Assembly: GCF_009909235.1 (NCBI RefSeq)
Contig: NZ_JAAAPO010000003.1
Coordinates: 434,001 to 498,000 of the forward strand
Length of the DNA stretch: 64,000 nucleotides
Direction: 5' to 3'
From: Novosphingobium ovatum
GTDB lineage: Bacteria > Pseudomonadota > Alphaproteobacteria > Sphingomonadales > Sphingomonadaceae
The position numbers were made by a program, and so were the translations under genes. The notes beneath the pieces were generated by a model. That model ran no database searches and was not told the origin of the DNA. It worked only from the letters and a program-made list of their open reading frames with translations. Shown here in pieces: positions 10,109-17,672 of the stretch. Positions within the stretch are counted from its first letter, which is position 1, and the number at the start of each line of letters is the position of its first letter.

Positions 10109-10933
10109 ATGACACAATATCAGACCGTTGCCGATGGCGACACGGTGCTGCGCGATGGCACCATCAAACTGCACGGCCCCGCCGCGTTCGAAGGCATGCG
10201 CAAGGCGGGCCGTCTGGCGGCCGAAATTCTGGACGCGCTGACCGATGTGGTGCAGCCGGGCGTGACCACGGGTCATATCGATGACATCGTGCGCCAGATG
10301 ACGCTGGATGGTGGCGCGGTGCCGGCGACACTGGGCTACCGCGGCTTTGCCCATTCGTGCTGCACATCGATCAACAATGTGATTTGCCATGGCATTCCCG
10401 GTGATCGCGCGCTGAAGGATGGCGAGATCGTCAATATCGACGTCACCCCGCTGCTGGATGGCTGGCACGGCGATAGCAGCCGCATGTATCTGGTGGGCGA
10501 TGTCCCGCTCAAGGCGCGGCGGCTGGTGGATGTGACGTATGAGTGCCTGATGATCGGCGTCGAGATGGCCCGCCCCGGCGTGCGTCTGGGCGATATCGGC
10601 CATGCGATCCAGCGCCACGCCGAAGGACACCGCTATGGCGTGGTGCGCGATTTCTGCGGCCATGGTCTGGGCCGTCTGTTCCATGACGCGCCCGAGGTGG
10701 TGCATGTCGGCCACCCCGGCACCGGGCCAGAGCTCAAGCCGGGGATGTTCTTTACCATCGAGCCGATGATCAATCTGGGCAAGCCGGGGGTCAAGATGCT
10801 GGACGATGGCTGGACGGCGGTGACGCGCGACCGCTCGCTCTCGGCGCAGTTTGAACATTCGATCGGCATCACCGATGATGGCTGCGAGATCTTTACGCTC
10901 AGCCCCAAGGGGTTACACAAGCCGCCGTATTAA
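10109..10933 (+). CDS. map: Methionine aminopeptidase type I
   Basis: Removes the initiator methionine from nascent proteins; cytoplasmic dinuclear metalloenzyme. The 274-residue product carries all five metal ligands: two Asp in 'NIDVTPLLDGWHGD', His in 'GHGLGRLFHD', Glu in 'FTIEPM' and Glu in 'FEHSIGI', plus the substrate His in 'VICHGIPG'. No N-terminal zinc-finger extension is present, which is normal for bacterial type Ia. The ATG follows a 65-base spacer after the secreted protein. A small membrane-protein gene follows after 11 bases. Confidence 0.97.
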   Translation: MTQYQTVADGDTVLRDGTIKLHGPAAFEGMRKAGRLAAEILDALTDVVQPGVTTGHIDDIVRQMTLDGGAVPATLGYRGFAHSCCTSINNVICHGIPGDRALKDGEIVNIDVTPLLDGWHGDSSRMYLVGDVPLKARRLVDVTYECLMIGVEMARPGVRLGDIGHAIQRHAEGHRYGVVRDFCGHGLGRLFHDAPEVVHVGHPGTGPELKPGMFFTIEPMINLGKPGVKMLDDGWTAVTRDRSLSAQFEHSIGITDDGCEIFTLSPKGLHKPPY

Positions 10934-10944
10934 AAGGGGCGACC

Positions 10945-11166
10945 ATGACGGGACGGGTGCGGATCACGCGCGGCAAGCTGATGGCCGCGCTCGGTGTGGT
11001 AGTGGCGATCGTCGCGATGGCCTTGCTGATGATTGGCGGGGGCTATGCCCGCGCCGCCTTCATCGTCATGGCGCTGTGGTGGATCGGGTTCAGCGTGGCG
11101 CTGTTCCTGCGCCAGATGCGCCGCGCGGGGCAGGCGGGCGTTGCTGATAGCGAGGGCGCGGATTAA
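10945..11166 (+). CDS. Small two-helix membrane protein, hypothetical
   Basis: The product of 73 residues has a short basic N-terminus, two hydrophobic helices ('LGVVVAIVAMALLMIGGG' and 'AFIVMALWWIGFSVALFL') and a polar tail ending in acidic residues. AAAGGGG precedes the ATG, and the gene starts 11 bases after map, so it is probably cotranscribed with it. The GC-rich codon pattern and placement support a real gene. No family is recognised. It ends 12 bases from convergent ccmB. Confidence 0.6.
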   Translation: MTGRVRITRGKLMAALGVVVAIVAMALLMIGGGYARAAFIVMALWWIGFSVALFLRQMRRAGQAGVADSEGAD

Positions 11167-11178
11167 CGCCCCACTCGC

Positions 11179-11838
11179 TTAACGCCCGACCCGCAGGGCG
11201 CCCGCTCCGGCAAAGGGAGCCATGGCGATCAGCACCAGACTGACCGCGCCGGTCAGCGCCAGCCCTGTTTCGCCACCAATGGCCAGCGCGCCCGCGCCAA
11301 ACACCAGAATGGGCACCGCCATCGGGATCACCAGCAGCCCGGCCAGCGCCGCGCCGCCCTTTAGCCCAGACGTGATCGCCGCCACCATCACGCCCAGCGC
11401 GGCCAGGCCCGGTGTGCCGACCAGCAGGCCCAGTTCCACCAGTTCCAGCGTGCGTTGATCCAGCCCCAGCAGCGCGCCCGCAGGCAGCGTCGCCAGCATC
11501 AGCGCTGGGGCGAACGAGAGCCAATGCGCCACCACGCGCACCGCCACCACCCATTCGCCCGAAATGCCGCGCAGCGCCCATTGGTCGAACATGCCCAGAT
11601 CGCGGTCGGGATCGATCAGCCTGTCCAGCGGCAGGATCGCGGCCAACAGCGCCGCCACCCAGATCACGCCGCCGCCCACGCGGCGCAGCAGGTTCGGGTC
11701 TGGCCCCACGGCAAAGGGAAAGATCATCGCCACCGCCAGAAAGAACAGGATCGGCAGCACCACGCCCCCGCCGCTGCCATGCCCCAGCAGCAACAAGCGC
11801 AGATCGCGGCGCAGGATGGTCCACAACGCGCGGGTCAC
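11179..11838 (-). CDS. ccmB: Heme exporter membrane subunit CcmB
   Basis: Membrane permease of the CcmABC(D) system, which with CcmC loads heme onto CcmE for cytochrome c maturation. The 219-residue protein has six hydrophobic segments and the CcmB-typical N-terminus 'LRRDLRLLLLGHGSGGGVVL'. Conserved loops 'LDRLIDPDRDLGMFDQWAL' and 'LVGTPGLAALG' are present. Its start overlaps the ccmA stop by four bases, so the two are translationally coupled. ccmC and the remaining maturation genes are not adjacent. Confidence 0.93.
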   Translation of the reverse strand: MTRALWTILRRDLRLLLLGHGSGGGVVLPILFFLAVAMIFPFAVGPDPNLLRRVGGGVIWVAALLAAILPLDRLIDPDRDLGMFDQWALRGISGEWVVAVRVVAHWLSFAPALMLATLPAGALLGLDQRTLELVELGLLVGTPGLAALGVMVAAITSGLKGGAALAGLLVIPMAVPILVFGAGALAIGGETGLALTGAVSLVLIAMAPFAGAGALRVGR

Positions 11839-12449
11839 AGCGCAAACTCCTCAAGTTCGAGCCGGATCAGGCCGGGCAGATGGAAATGCTGGTGTGAGGC
11901 GATGATGCAGGTGCCGCCCGCCATGACATGCTCCATCACCATTTCTTCGACCAGACCGCAGGCCTGTTGGTCCAATCCGTTGAAAGGTTCGTCCAGCAGC
12001 CAGTTGGGCGCGGCCTGACCGATCAGGCGGGCCATGGCGGCGCGCTTTTTCTGGCCGGTGGACAGGTAACGCACCGGCACATCCATCAGCCCGGCAATGC
12101 CCAGCCGCTGCGCCGCATGGGCGCGCAGGTCAGGATCGGTGCCATCGATCGCCGCCCAGAAATCCAGCGCCCGGCCCAAAGGCTGCGCCGGGTCCAGCGC
12201 GGGGCGTTCATCCAGCAGGCCAACGCCGCCGGTCCACGCCACGCCGCCCGGCTTGGCACCTTCCTCCAGCCCGGCCGAGACCGGCAACAGCCCCGCCAGA
12301 ATGCGCATCAGGCTGCTTTTGCCGATGCCGTTGGCGCCCACCAGATGCAGCACTTCGCCCGGGGCCAGTTCCAGCCCCACGCCCGCGAACAGCCAACGGT
12401 CGCCACGACGGCAACACAGATCCCACGCTTTGACACCCGATGCTTGCAT
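11835..12449 (-). CDS. ccmA: Heme exporter ATP-binding protein CcmA
   Basis: ABC ATPase partner of CcmB; ATP hydrolysis releases holo-CcmE from CcmC. The protein has 204 residues, the size of a single minimal nucleotide-binding domain. Walker A is 'GANGIGKSS' near residue 37, the signature motif is the CcmA-type 'LSTGQKKR' and Walker B is 'LLDEPFNGLD'. The H-loop histidine is in 'IIASHQHF'. It is upstream of and overlapping ccmB. Assignment to CcmA rather than another ABC protein rests on the LSTGQKKR signature and the CcmB partner. Confidence 0.93.
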   Translation of the reverse strand: MQASGVKAWDLCCRRGDRWLFAGVGLELAPGEVLHLVGANGIGKSSLMRILAGLLPVSAGLEEGAKPGGVAWTGGVGLLDERPALDPAQPLGRALDFWAAIDGTDPDLRAHAAQRLGIAGLMDVPVRYLSTGQKKRAAMARLIGQAAPNWLLDEPFNGLDQQACGLVEEMVMEHVMAGGTCIIASHQHFHLPGLIRLELEEFAL

Positions 12450-12520
12450 GGGCGGCGCCTTAGGGGAAAATTACGGGGTCTGCCAGTGGGCTGGATCAGA
12501 TCGGCTGGGGATGGGCGGGG

Positions 12521-13138
12521 TTACAGCGCGGCGTTGTTATAGCAGTGCCATGTAAATATCGCCGCCGCGCCGCGGTGGGGGCGCCAGCCTTCGGCCAGTT
12601 CGCGGGTCTGGCGTTCCTTTGGCCGGTCGGGCAGGGCCAGCAATTTGCCCAATCCCACCTGCACCGCCAGATCGCCGGCAGGCCAGATGTCGGGGCGGCC
12701 TTCGGCAAACAACAGATAGATTTCGGCCGACCAGCGCCCGATGCCCTTGATCGCGGTCAGGGCGGCGATGGCGGCTTCGTCGTCATGGGGCAGGGCGCTC
12801 AGGTCCAGCCCGCCCGACACCACCGCCTGATACAGCGATTGGGCATAGGCCACCTTTTGCCGCGACAGGCCACAGGCCCGCAGGGCGTCCTCCTGGGCGG
12901 CCAGCACGGCCTCGGGCGCGATGTCGTCGCCCAACAGCGCCTGCATCCGCGTCCAGATGCTGGCCGCCGCGGCAACGCTGACCTGTTGCCCGACAATCGT
13001 GCGCAGCAAAGTGGCCGCGCCACGCGGGCGGATGCGCGGTTCGGGATAGCCCGCCCGTTCCAGCGCCCGCGCCACCCCCGGTGTAATGGCGGCCACGGCA
13101 TCGATGCCGGCCTGCAATTGTGCTGCGCTCAAACCCAT
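12521..13138 (-). CDS. DNA-3-methyladenine glycosylase, HhH-GPD family
   Basis: Base-excision repair enzyme that removes alkylated purines, related to AlkA/Mag; 205 residues from the ATG at 13138, preceded by a strong AGGAGG at optimal spacing. The helix-hairpin-helix motif is 'LTAIKGIGRWSAEIYLL', followed by the GPD-type loop 'WPAGDLAVQVGL' with the catalytic Asp. The early 'TIVGQQVSVAAAASIW' segment is typical. It lacks the N-terminal extension of AlkA. It is divergent from the ferredoxin gene and 71 bases upstream of ccmA on the same strand. Confidence 0.93.
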   Translation of the reverse strand: MGLSAAQLQAGIDAVAAITPGVARALERAGYPEPRIRPRGAATLLRTIVGQQVSVAAAASIWTRMQALLGDDIAPEAVLAAQEDALRACGLSRQKVAYAQSLYQAVVSGGLDLSALPHDDEAAIAALTAIKGIGRWSAEIYLLFAEGRPDIWPAGDLAVQVGLGKLLALPDRPKERQTRELAEGWRPHRGAAAIFTWHCYNNAAL

Positions 13139-13274
13139 GGCTGGCCTCCTGTGCCTGTGCGCGCATTGCGCTTTTATGCAGGCAATTGACCGAAACGTCC
13201 GGTTGCCAAACGCGCCGCGTACCGATAGCAGCCTGCCAAAGCCTGTGGGAAGGCGCAAAGAAAGGATGACAGCA

Positions 13275-13592
13275 ATGCCGAAGCTGGTTGTGATCGATCT
13301 GGCAGGTGAGGAAAAGGAAATCGAGGCGGGCGTTGGCCGCACCGTGATGGAAGTGATCCGTGACGCCGGTTTCGACGACATGCTGGCGCTGTGCGGCGGC
13401 TGCTGCTCTTGCGCCACCTGCCATGTGCATATCGACCCTGCGTTCGCGGCCAAGCTGCCTGCGATCAGCGCCGATGAGGACGATCTGCTGGACAGCAGCG
13501 ACCACCGCGACGGCAATTCGCGCCTGTCGTGCCAGCTGCCCGTGACCGAGGAACTGGACGGTCTGCGCGTGACTCTGGCCAAGCCGGACTGA
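13275..13592 (+). CDS. 2Fe-2S ferredoxin, adrenodoxin/FdVI type
   Basis: Small cytoplasmic electron carrier of 105 residues. The cluster ligands are Cys40, Cys46, Cys49 (spacing C-x5-C-x2-C followed by His50) and Cys86, as in adrenodoxin-like and Isc ferredoxins. Two extra cysteines (43 and 44) lie inside the ligand loop. An acidic patch, 'SADEDDLLD', probably docks the reductase. The ATG at 13275 has AAAGGA eight bases upstream; an ATG at 13266 is possible. It is monocistronic, with a terminator-like hairpin downstream. Likely partners (P450, Fe-S assembly or biosynthetic enzymes) cannot be told from context. Confidence 0.92.
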   Translation: MPKLVVIDLAGEEKEIEAGVGRTVMEVIRDAGFDDMLALCGGCCSCATCHVHIDPAFAAKLPAISADEDDLLDSSDHRDGNSRLSCQLPVTEELDGLRVTLAKPD

Positions 13593-13622
13593 TCGCGCGG
13601 CCCAGGGCCTGCGCATATGTTG

Positions 13623-13656
13623 AACGGGAGGCGGCCTTGGGGCTGCCTCCCGTTTG
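13623..13656 (+). terminator. Terminator-like hairpin after the ferredoxin gene
   Basis: AACGGGAGGC (13623-13632) pairs with GCCTCCCGTT (13645-13654), and GCC/GGC pair further in across one mismatch, giving a very stable stem with a TTGG loop. The following T-run is short (TTT). It sits 30 bases after the ferredoxin stop. Confidence 0.7.
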
Positions 13657-13714
13657 GCGTTTCTGGCGGGTGTTCGGGTGCGTGCGTGGCCGTTGTTTAC
13701 CCCCATAAAGCGCA

Positions 13715-13754
13715 ATTGCATTGCAGCCGCGCGGGCCAATCCCTATTGCATTGC
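13715..13754 (+). repeat. Pair of exact 10-base direct repeats before the cysteine synthase
   Basis: ATTGCATTGC occurs at 13715-13724 and again at 13745-13754, exactly 30 bases apart, with the second copy ending two bases before the start codon. Such spacing, about three helical turns, would suit a DNA-binding dimer. This is a possible operator; no regulator is identified. Confidence 0.45.
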
Positions 13755-13756
13755 GC

Positions 13757-14761
13757 ATGACTGTTGTTTCCGCCCGCTCGTCCTCGATCGATCTGATCGG
13801 CAATACCCCGCTTGTCCTGCTGCAAGGCCCCAGTGAGGCCGCCGGTTGCGAGATCTGGGGCAAGTGTGAATTTGCCAACCCCGGCGCCAGCGTCAAGGAC
13901 CGCGCCGCGCTGTGGATCCTGCGCGACGCGATCGAGAGCGGCGCATTGCAGCCGGGCGGCACGATTGTCGAGGGCACGGCGGGCAACACCGGCATCGGTC
14001 TGGCGCTGGTGGCCAATGCCTATGGTTTCCGCACGATCATCGTCATGCCCGAAACGCAAAGCCGGGAGAAGATGGATACCCTGCGCGCGTTGGGGGCCGA
14101 ACTGGTGCTGGTGCCGGCCGCGCCTTTCAGCAATCCGGGCCATTTCGTCCACACCAGCCGCCGTCTGGCCGAAGAGACCGAGGGCGCCGTCTGGGCCAAC
14201 CAGTTTGACAATATCGCCAACCGCCGCGCCCATATCGAATCGACTGCGCCCGAGATCTGGGAGCAGATGGAGGGCCGCATCGACGGTTTTACCTGCGCCG
14301 CTGGCACGGGCGGCACGATCGCTGGCGTCGGGCTGGGGCTCAAGGCGTTTGACGAGAGCATCCAGATCGCCCTGACCGACCCGCATGGCGCGGCGCTGTA
14401 CAGCTATTTTACCCATGGCGAACTGAAGGCCGAGGGCACCAGCGTTGCCGAAGGCATCGGGCAGGGGCGGATCACCGCCAATCTGGATGGCGCGCCGATC
14501 GACACGGCTTTTCGCGTTTCGGACGAGGAGGGGCTGGAATGGGTCCGCCGCCTGCTGGCCGAGGAAGGGCTGGCGCTGGGCCTGTCGAGCGGCATCAATG
14601 TCGCGGGCGCGGTCGAACTGGGCCGCAAGCTGGTGGCCGAGGGCCGCGAGGATCCGCGCGTTGTCACCATCCTGTGCGACACGGGTTTTCGCTATCTCTC
14701 GACGCTGTACAATCGGCAATGGTTGGAAAGCAAAGGCTTGCCAGTCTTCCCCTGGCTCTAA
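13757..14761 (+). CDS. cysK: Cysteine synthase (O-acetylserine sulfhydrylase)
   Basis: PLP enzyme that makes cysteine from O-acetylserine and sulfide; 334 residues from the ATG at 13757. The PLP lysine is Lys47 in 'NPGASVKDRA', the asparagine loop is 'EGTAGNTGIGLA' and the phosphate-binding loop is 'GTGGT'. The 'TAGNTG' loop replaces the common 'TSGNTG', a Ser to Ala change in the substrate loop also seen in some alphaproteobacterial members as far as I recall. The gene is remote from the sulfide-producing operon at 45.7-51.9 kb. Two direct repeats upstream may control it. The product could alternatively prefer another O-acyl substrate. Confidence 0.92.
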   Translation: MTVVSARSSSIDLIGNTPLVLLQGPSEAAGCEIWGKCEFANPGASVKDRAALWILRDAIESGALQPGGTIVEGTAGNTGIGLALVANAYGFRTIIVMPETQSREKMDTLRALGAELVLVPAAPFSNPGHFVHTSRRLAEETEGAVWANQFDNIANRRAHIESTAPEIWEQMEGRIDGFTCAAGTGGTIAGVGLGLKAFDESIQIALTDPHGAALYSYFTHGELKAEGTSVAEGIGQGRITANLDGAPIDTAFRVSDEEGLEWVRRLLAEEGLALGLSSGINVAGAVELGRKLVAEGREDPRVVTILCDTGFRYLSTLYNRQWLESKGLPVFPWL

Positions 14762-14781
14762 GCTTGGTGTAGCATCCCCCC

Positions 14782-15114
14782 ATGGACAGCAACGCCCATG
14801 GTTCGCTGGTCGAGATGGCCGGCGCCCCGCAATATGCGGTTGAGCCCCCCTTGCGCGAGGTGCGGGCCCATATGGTGCAGCGTTTGCAGGTCGGTCTGTT
14901 CGGGCTGGCGCTTATGGTGCTGCTGGTGGGGCTGGCCAATATCATCCTGCAACATGTGCAGGTGACGTCCTCGCCCACCACCGCCCCCGCGGTCAGCAGC
15001 ACCGGATCCACCGGCGGGTCAACCGATCCGCTGGCCGATATTGGCGTGGTGCCAGCCGCCGATGGGGCCAAGCGCCCGCCCGCCACGCATAGCGCCTCGG
15101 GCCCGGCGCGCTGA
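14782..15114 (+). CDS. Small single-pass membrane protein, hypothetical
   Basis: A 110-residue product with a 40-residue N-terminal cytoplasmic part, one transmembrane helix ('VGLFGLALMVLLVGLANII') and a Ser/Thr/Pro/Ala-rich tail that is probably periplasmic and disordered. It follows cysK after 20 bases and may be cotranscribed. It is the last gene before the long leader of the dcw cluster. No family is recognised. Confidence 0.6.
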   Translation: MDSNAHGSLVEMAGAPQYAVEPPLREVRAHMVQRLQVGLFGLALMVLLVGLANIILQHVQVTSSPTTAPAVSSTGSTGGSTDPLADIGVVPAADGAKRPPATHSASGPAR

Positions 15115-15658
15115 TCGGCTGCTGACGGGCGCGCCGCGCCGGTTGGGCACCTCCTGTTTTCCTTTGATGGTGTCTGTTGGCGGCGATGCTTTTGGCATGG
15201 CCGCCGCAGTGATTCGCGCGTGATCCGGGTGGGATGCGGGAAAATGCGGGAAATGCCCTTTTGCACTCGTTTGCGAAGCTGCGGGAAACTGCGGGAAAGG
15301 GCCTGTTTGGTCGCCAAAACCACGGAAAACCGCGTAGGAAAATGCCTGAAATACGGCCTTTTCCGTAAAGGGCATGGGGTGTCCGTTAACCTGTGATTGT
15401 CTGCGCTTGTCAAAAAATACCGTTATGAATCAGTGGTGTGATTGCTGCCTGTGCACAATGTGGCAGGATTTCCCGCATTGTGGCTTTCCTGCCCGCCCGT
15501 GAATCGGTACAACATCCATATCGGCAATAGATTCACGGCGCCCGCAGGGGGTGGCCGGTGGCCTTGCTCACGCATCGCTTCCGGCGGCGGGAAGCTGTTG
15601 CCGGTGTTGTGGGGCTTTATCCAAACGGGGTGGAAACGGGGTGACTGGGCTGCCGGTC
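15115..15658 (+). promoter_or_regulatory. Long non-coding leader/promoter region of the dcw cluster
   Basis: This 544-base stretch has no convincing gene and is poorer in GC than its surroundings. It contains an imperfect hairpin at 15179-15205 (GGCGGC arms), the MraZ-box-like repeats at 15235-15298, a compound inverted repeat at 15342-15375 (ATGCC and TACGG arms), a TTAACC at 15386 that resembles a CtrA half-site, and four GANTC sites at 15211, 15427, 15501 and 15530. I could not pick a reliable -35/-10 pair. The region probably carries the main promoter and cell-cycle control of the whole division cluster; that role is inferred. Confidence 0.6.
15235..15298 (+). promoter_or_regulatory. Putative MraZ boxes (four TGCGGGAAA repeats)
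   Basis: TGCGGGAAA occurs exactly four times: 15235-15243, 15245-15253, 15280-15288 and 15290-15298. They form two pairs, each with a 10-base period, and the pairs are 45 bases apart. MraZ of other bacteria binds short G-rich direct repeats with 10-base periodicity upstream of mraZ and represses the operon, so autoregulation is the natural reading. They lie about 360-420 bases before the MraZ start codon. Confidence 0.65.
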
Positions 15659-16138
15659 ATGTTCAGCGGACAGGGCTTTTCACCCAAGGGTGACAAGGAG
15701 CGCTTCGTGCTGCCCGCCGCCTTCCGCAAGGCCGTCACCGAAAGCAGCGGCAACAAGGGCCTGATCCTGATCGCCAAGCATGACAAATGGCCCTGCCTGA
15801 CCGGCTTTGGCCTGTCGCGCCGCGACACCTTCCCCGCCCAGATCGACCGCGAGGAAGAAATGGCCGCCCGCAATGGCCTGCCGTTCGACCGTGATCTGCG
15901 CTTTTTCCAGCTGTATGACTGCGCCGAGGTGGCCTTTGACGGGTCGGGCCGTTTCATCATCCCGGCCCATCTGCGCAGCCTGGTGGGTATTTCCGACGCG
16001 ATCTATTTTCAGGGCTCGGGCCCGTTCATCACCTTGTGGTCGCCCGAAGTGCTGGCCGCGCAGGACGGCCCGCAATGGGCCAGCGCGCAGGCCAATTGCA
16101 CCAGCCTGATCGCCGAAGCCGGAAAGACCCGCAAATGA
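15659..16138 (+). CDS. mraZ: Transcriptional regulator MraZ
   Basis: First gene of the division/cell-wall cluster; a double SpoVT/AbrB-like DNA-binding protein that forms ring oligomers and represses its own operon. The 159-residue product begins '[19 protein letters not shown]', which aligns with the 'MFRG' start of the enterobacterial protein and decides the ATG at 15659; a GTG at 15641 with a GGA upstream is the alternative. The second half-domain has '[19 protein letters not shown]'. The stop overlaps the rsmH start by four bases. A cluster of putative MraZ boxes lies upstream. Confidence 0.92.
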   Translation: MFSGQGFSPKGDKERFVLPAAFRKAVTESSGNKGLILIAKHDKWPCLTGFGLSRRDTFPAQIDREEEMAARNGLPFDRDLRFFQLYDCAEVAFDGSGRFIIPAHLRSLVGISDAIYFQGSGPFITLWSPEVLAAQDGPQWASAQANCTSLIAEAGKTRK

Positions 16139-17130
16139 GCCGCGCCGACACCCCCGACACCATCGGCACCACCCTGCTGGACGCGATCCCGCAGGACGCT
16201 CCGCATATTCCCGTGCTGATCGATCCCGTGGTGGCCGCGCTTGCCCCGGCGGCCGGGCGGGTGATTGTCGACTGCACGCTGGGGGCGGGGGGCTATACTC
16301 GCGCGCTGTTGGCGGCAGGCGCGACCGTCCATGCCTTTGACCGGGATCCTGATGCCATTGCCGCCGCACGCGCATGGGGGGCGGATTACCCCAACCTGAT
16401 CCTGCACGCCCGCCGCTTTTCCGAAATCGCCGATTCGCTGAACGAGGCGGGCGTTGATCAGGTGGACGGCATCGTTGCCGACATCGGCGTTTCCAGCATG
16501 CAGATCGACCAGCGCGCGCGCGGCTTTGCCTTTGCCAGCGATGGGCCGCTGGACATGCGCATGTCGCAGGACGGCCCCAGCGCCGCCGATTTCTGCAACA
16601 CGGCCGATGAGGCCGACATTGCCGATGTCCTGTTCCGCTATGGCGAGGAGCGTCAGTCGCGCCGTGTCGCGCGCCATATCGTCGCCGCCCGCCCGCTGGA
16701 GACGACAGGGCAACTGGCCGCCGTCGTGCGCAAGGCATTGGGCCATCGCCCCGGCGCGCCCAAGGACCCCGCCACCCGCAGCTTTCAGGCGATCCGCATC
16801 CATGTGAACGACGAGTTGGGCGAACTGGAGACGCTGTTGGCCAGTGCCGAACATCTGCTGCGCGCCGATGGCGTGCTGGCGGTAGTCAGCTTCCACAGCC
16901 TTGAGGACCGCATCGTCAAGCAGTTCCTGGCCGATGCCAGCGGCAAGGCTGCGGCCACCTCGCGCTATGTGCCCATCGCGGCGAGCGCCGCGCCCGCCAT
17001 CTATACCCAGATCAGCAAGGCCGTCCGCCCGAGCGAGGCCGAACTCGACCGCAATCCGCGCGCCCGCTCTGCCACCTTGCGCCACGCCATCCGCTCGACC
17101 GCTCCTGCCCGTCCCCGGAGGACCCGATGA
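16135..17130 (+). CDS. rsmH: 16S rRNA (cytosine1402-N4)-methyltransferase RsmH
   Basis: SAM-dependent methylation of C1402 in the decoding site of 16S rRNA; 331 residues. Visible signatures are '[13 protein letters not shown]' at the N-terminus, the SAM loop '[14 protein letters not shown]', 'FDRDPDAIA', '[18 protein letters not shown]' and the C-terminal '[15 protein letters not shown]'. Both ends overlap neighbours by four bases (mraZ before, ftsL after). Its place between mraZ and ftsL is the classical dcw order. Confidence 0.97.
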   Translation: MSRADTPDTIGTTLLDAIPQDAPHIPVLIDPVVAALAPAAGRVIVDCTLGAGGYTRALLAAGATVHAFDRDPDAIAAARAWGADYPNLILHARRFSEIADSLNEAGVDQVDGIVADIGVSSMQIDQRARGFAFASDGPLDMRMSQDGPSAADFCNTADEADIADVLFRYGEERQSRRVARHIVAARPLETTGQLAAVVRKALGHRPGAPKDPATRSFQAIRIHVNDELGELETLLASAEHLLRADGVLAVVSFHSLEDRIVKQFLADASGKAAATSRYVPIAASAAPAIYTQISKAVRPSEAELDRNPRARSATLRHAIRSTAPARPRRTR

Positions 17131-17672
17131 ACCTGACCCGCGATCGTATGCACACCATCGGATGGGGCATGGCCCTGTCGATGTGTTTTGGCGTGACGAT
17201 GGTGCTGACGTTCTGCGTCAATGCGGTCAAGCAGCAGGTGCGTCTGGCCGATCGCCAGATTGTCCAGCTTCAGCGCGAGACGACTTTTCTGGAGACCGAG
17301 TTCGAGGCGCGGGCGAGCCACGAGCGGTTGCAGGCCTATAACGCGACCGAGTTGGGCTATGAGGCGCCGCTGGCCGCGCAATTCATCGGTGACGAGCGCC
17401 AGTTGGCTGCCGTCGACATGCCTCGGCACGAGGGTGGCCCGACGCCGATCCGCGTGGCGGCGGTCGATCTGTCCGCTGGCGAGGCCCGCGCGCTGCCCGC
17501 GATGGTCTCGCCATTGACCGGCAAGGTGCTGGGCGGGGATGACGATCAGGGCGGCGGCCATGCCGACAGCACCACCCGGCACAAACCACTCAAGCCCGGC
17601 GATCTGGGCGCACGCCTGTCGCGCACCGCCGATCAGTCGCATGGGATTGCGGGCCGGGGGACGCGCGAATGA
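17127..17672 (+). CDS. ftsL: Cell division protein FtsL-like
   Basis: Bitopic divisome protein that pairs with FtsB and activates FtsWI. It has one transmembrane segment (around residues 12-32, '[18 protein letters not shown]') followed by a periplasmic coiled-coil ('[21 protein letters not shown]'). Sequence identity of this family is low, so the call relies on topology and on position between rsmH and ftsI. At 181 residues it is longer than the usual 90-120; the last 90 are Gly/Asp/His-rich and likely disordered. It overlaps both neighbours by four bases. Confidence 0.82.
   Translation: MNLTRDRMHTIGWGMALSMCFGVTMVLTFCVNAVKQQVRLADRQIVQLQRETTFLETEFEARASHERLQAYNATELGYEAPLAAQFIGDERQLAAVDMPRHEGGPTPIRVAAVDLSAGEARALPAMVSPLTGKVLGGDDDQGGGHADSTTRHKPLKPGDLGARLSRTADQSHGIAGRGTRE

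Noticed and set aside
13697..14719. Minus-strand frame of 340 codons opposite cysteine synthase
   Set aside because: The plus strand shows all PLP-enzyme motifs; the minus frame has none.
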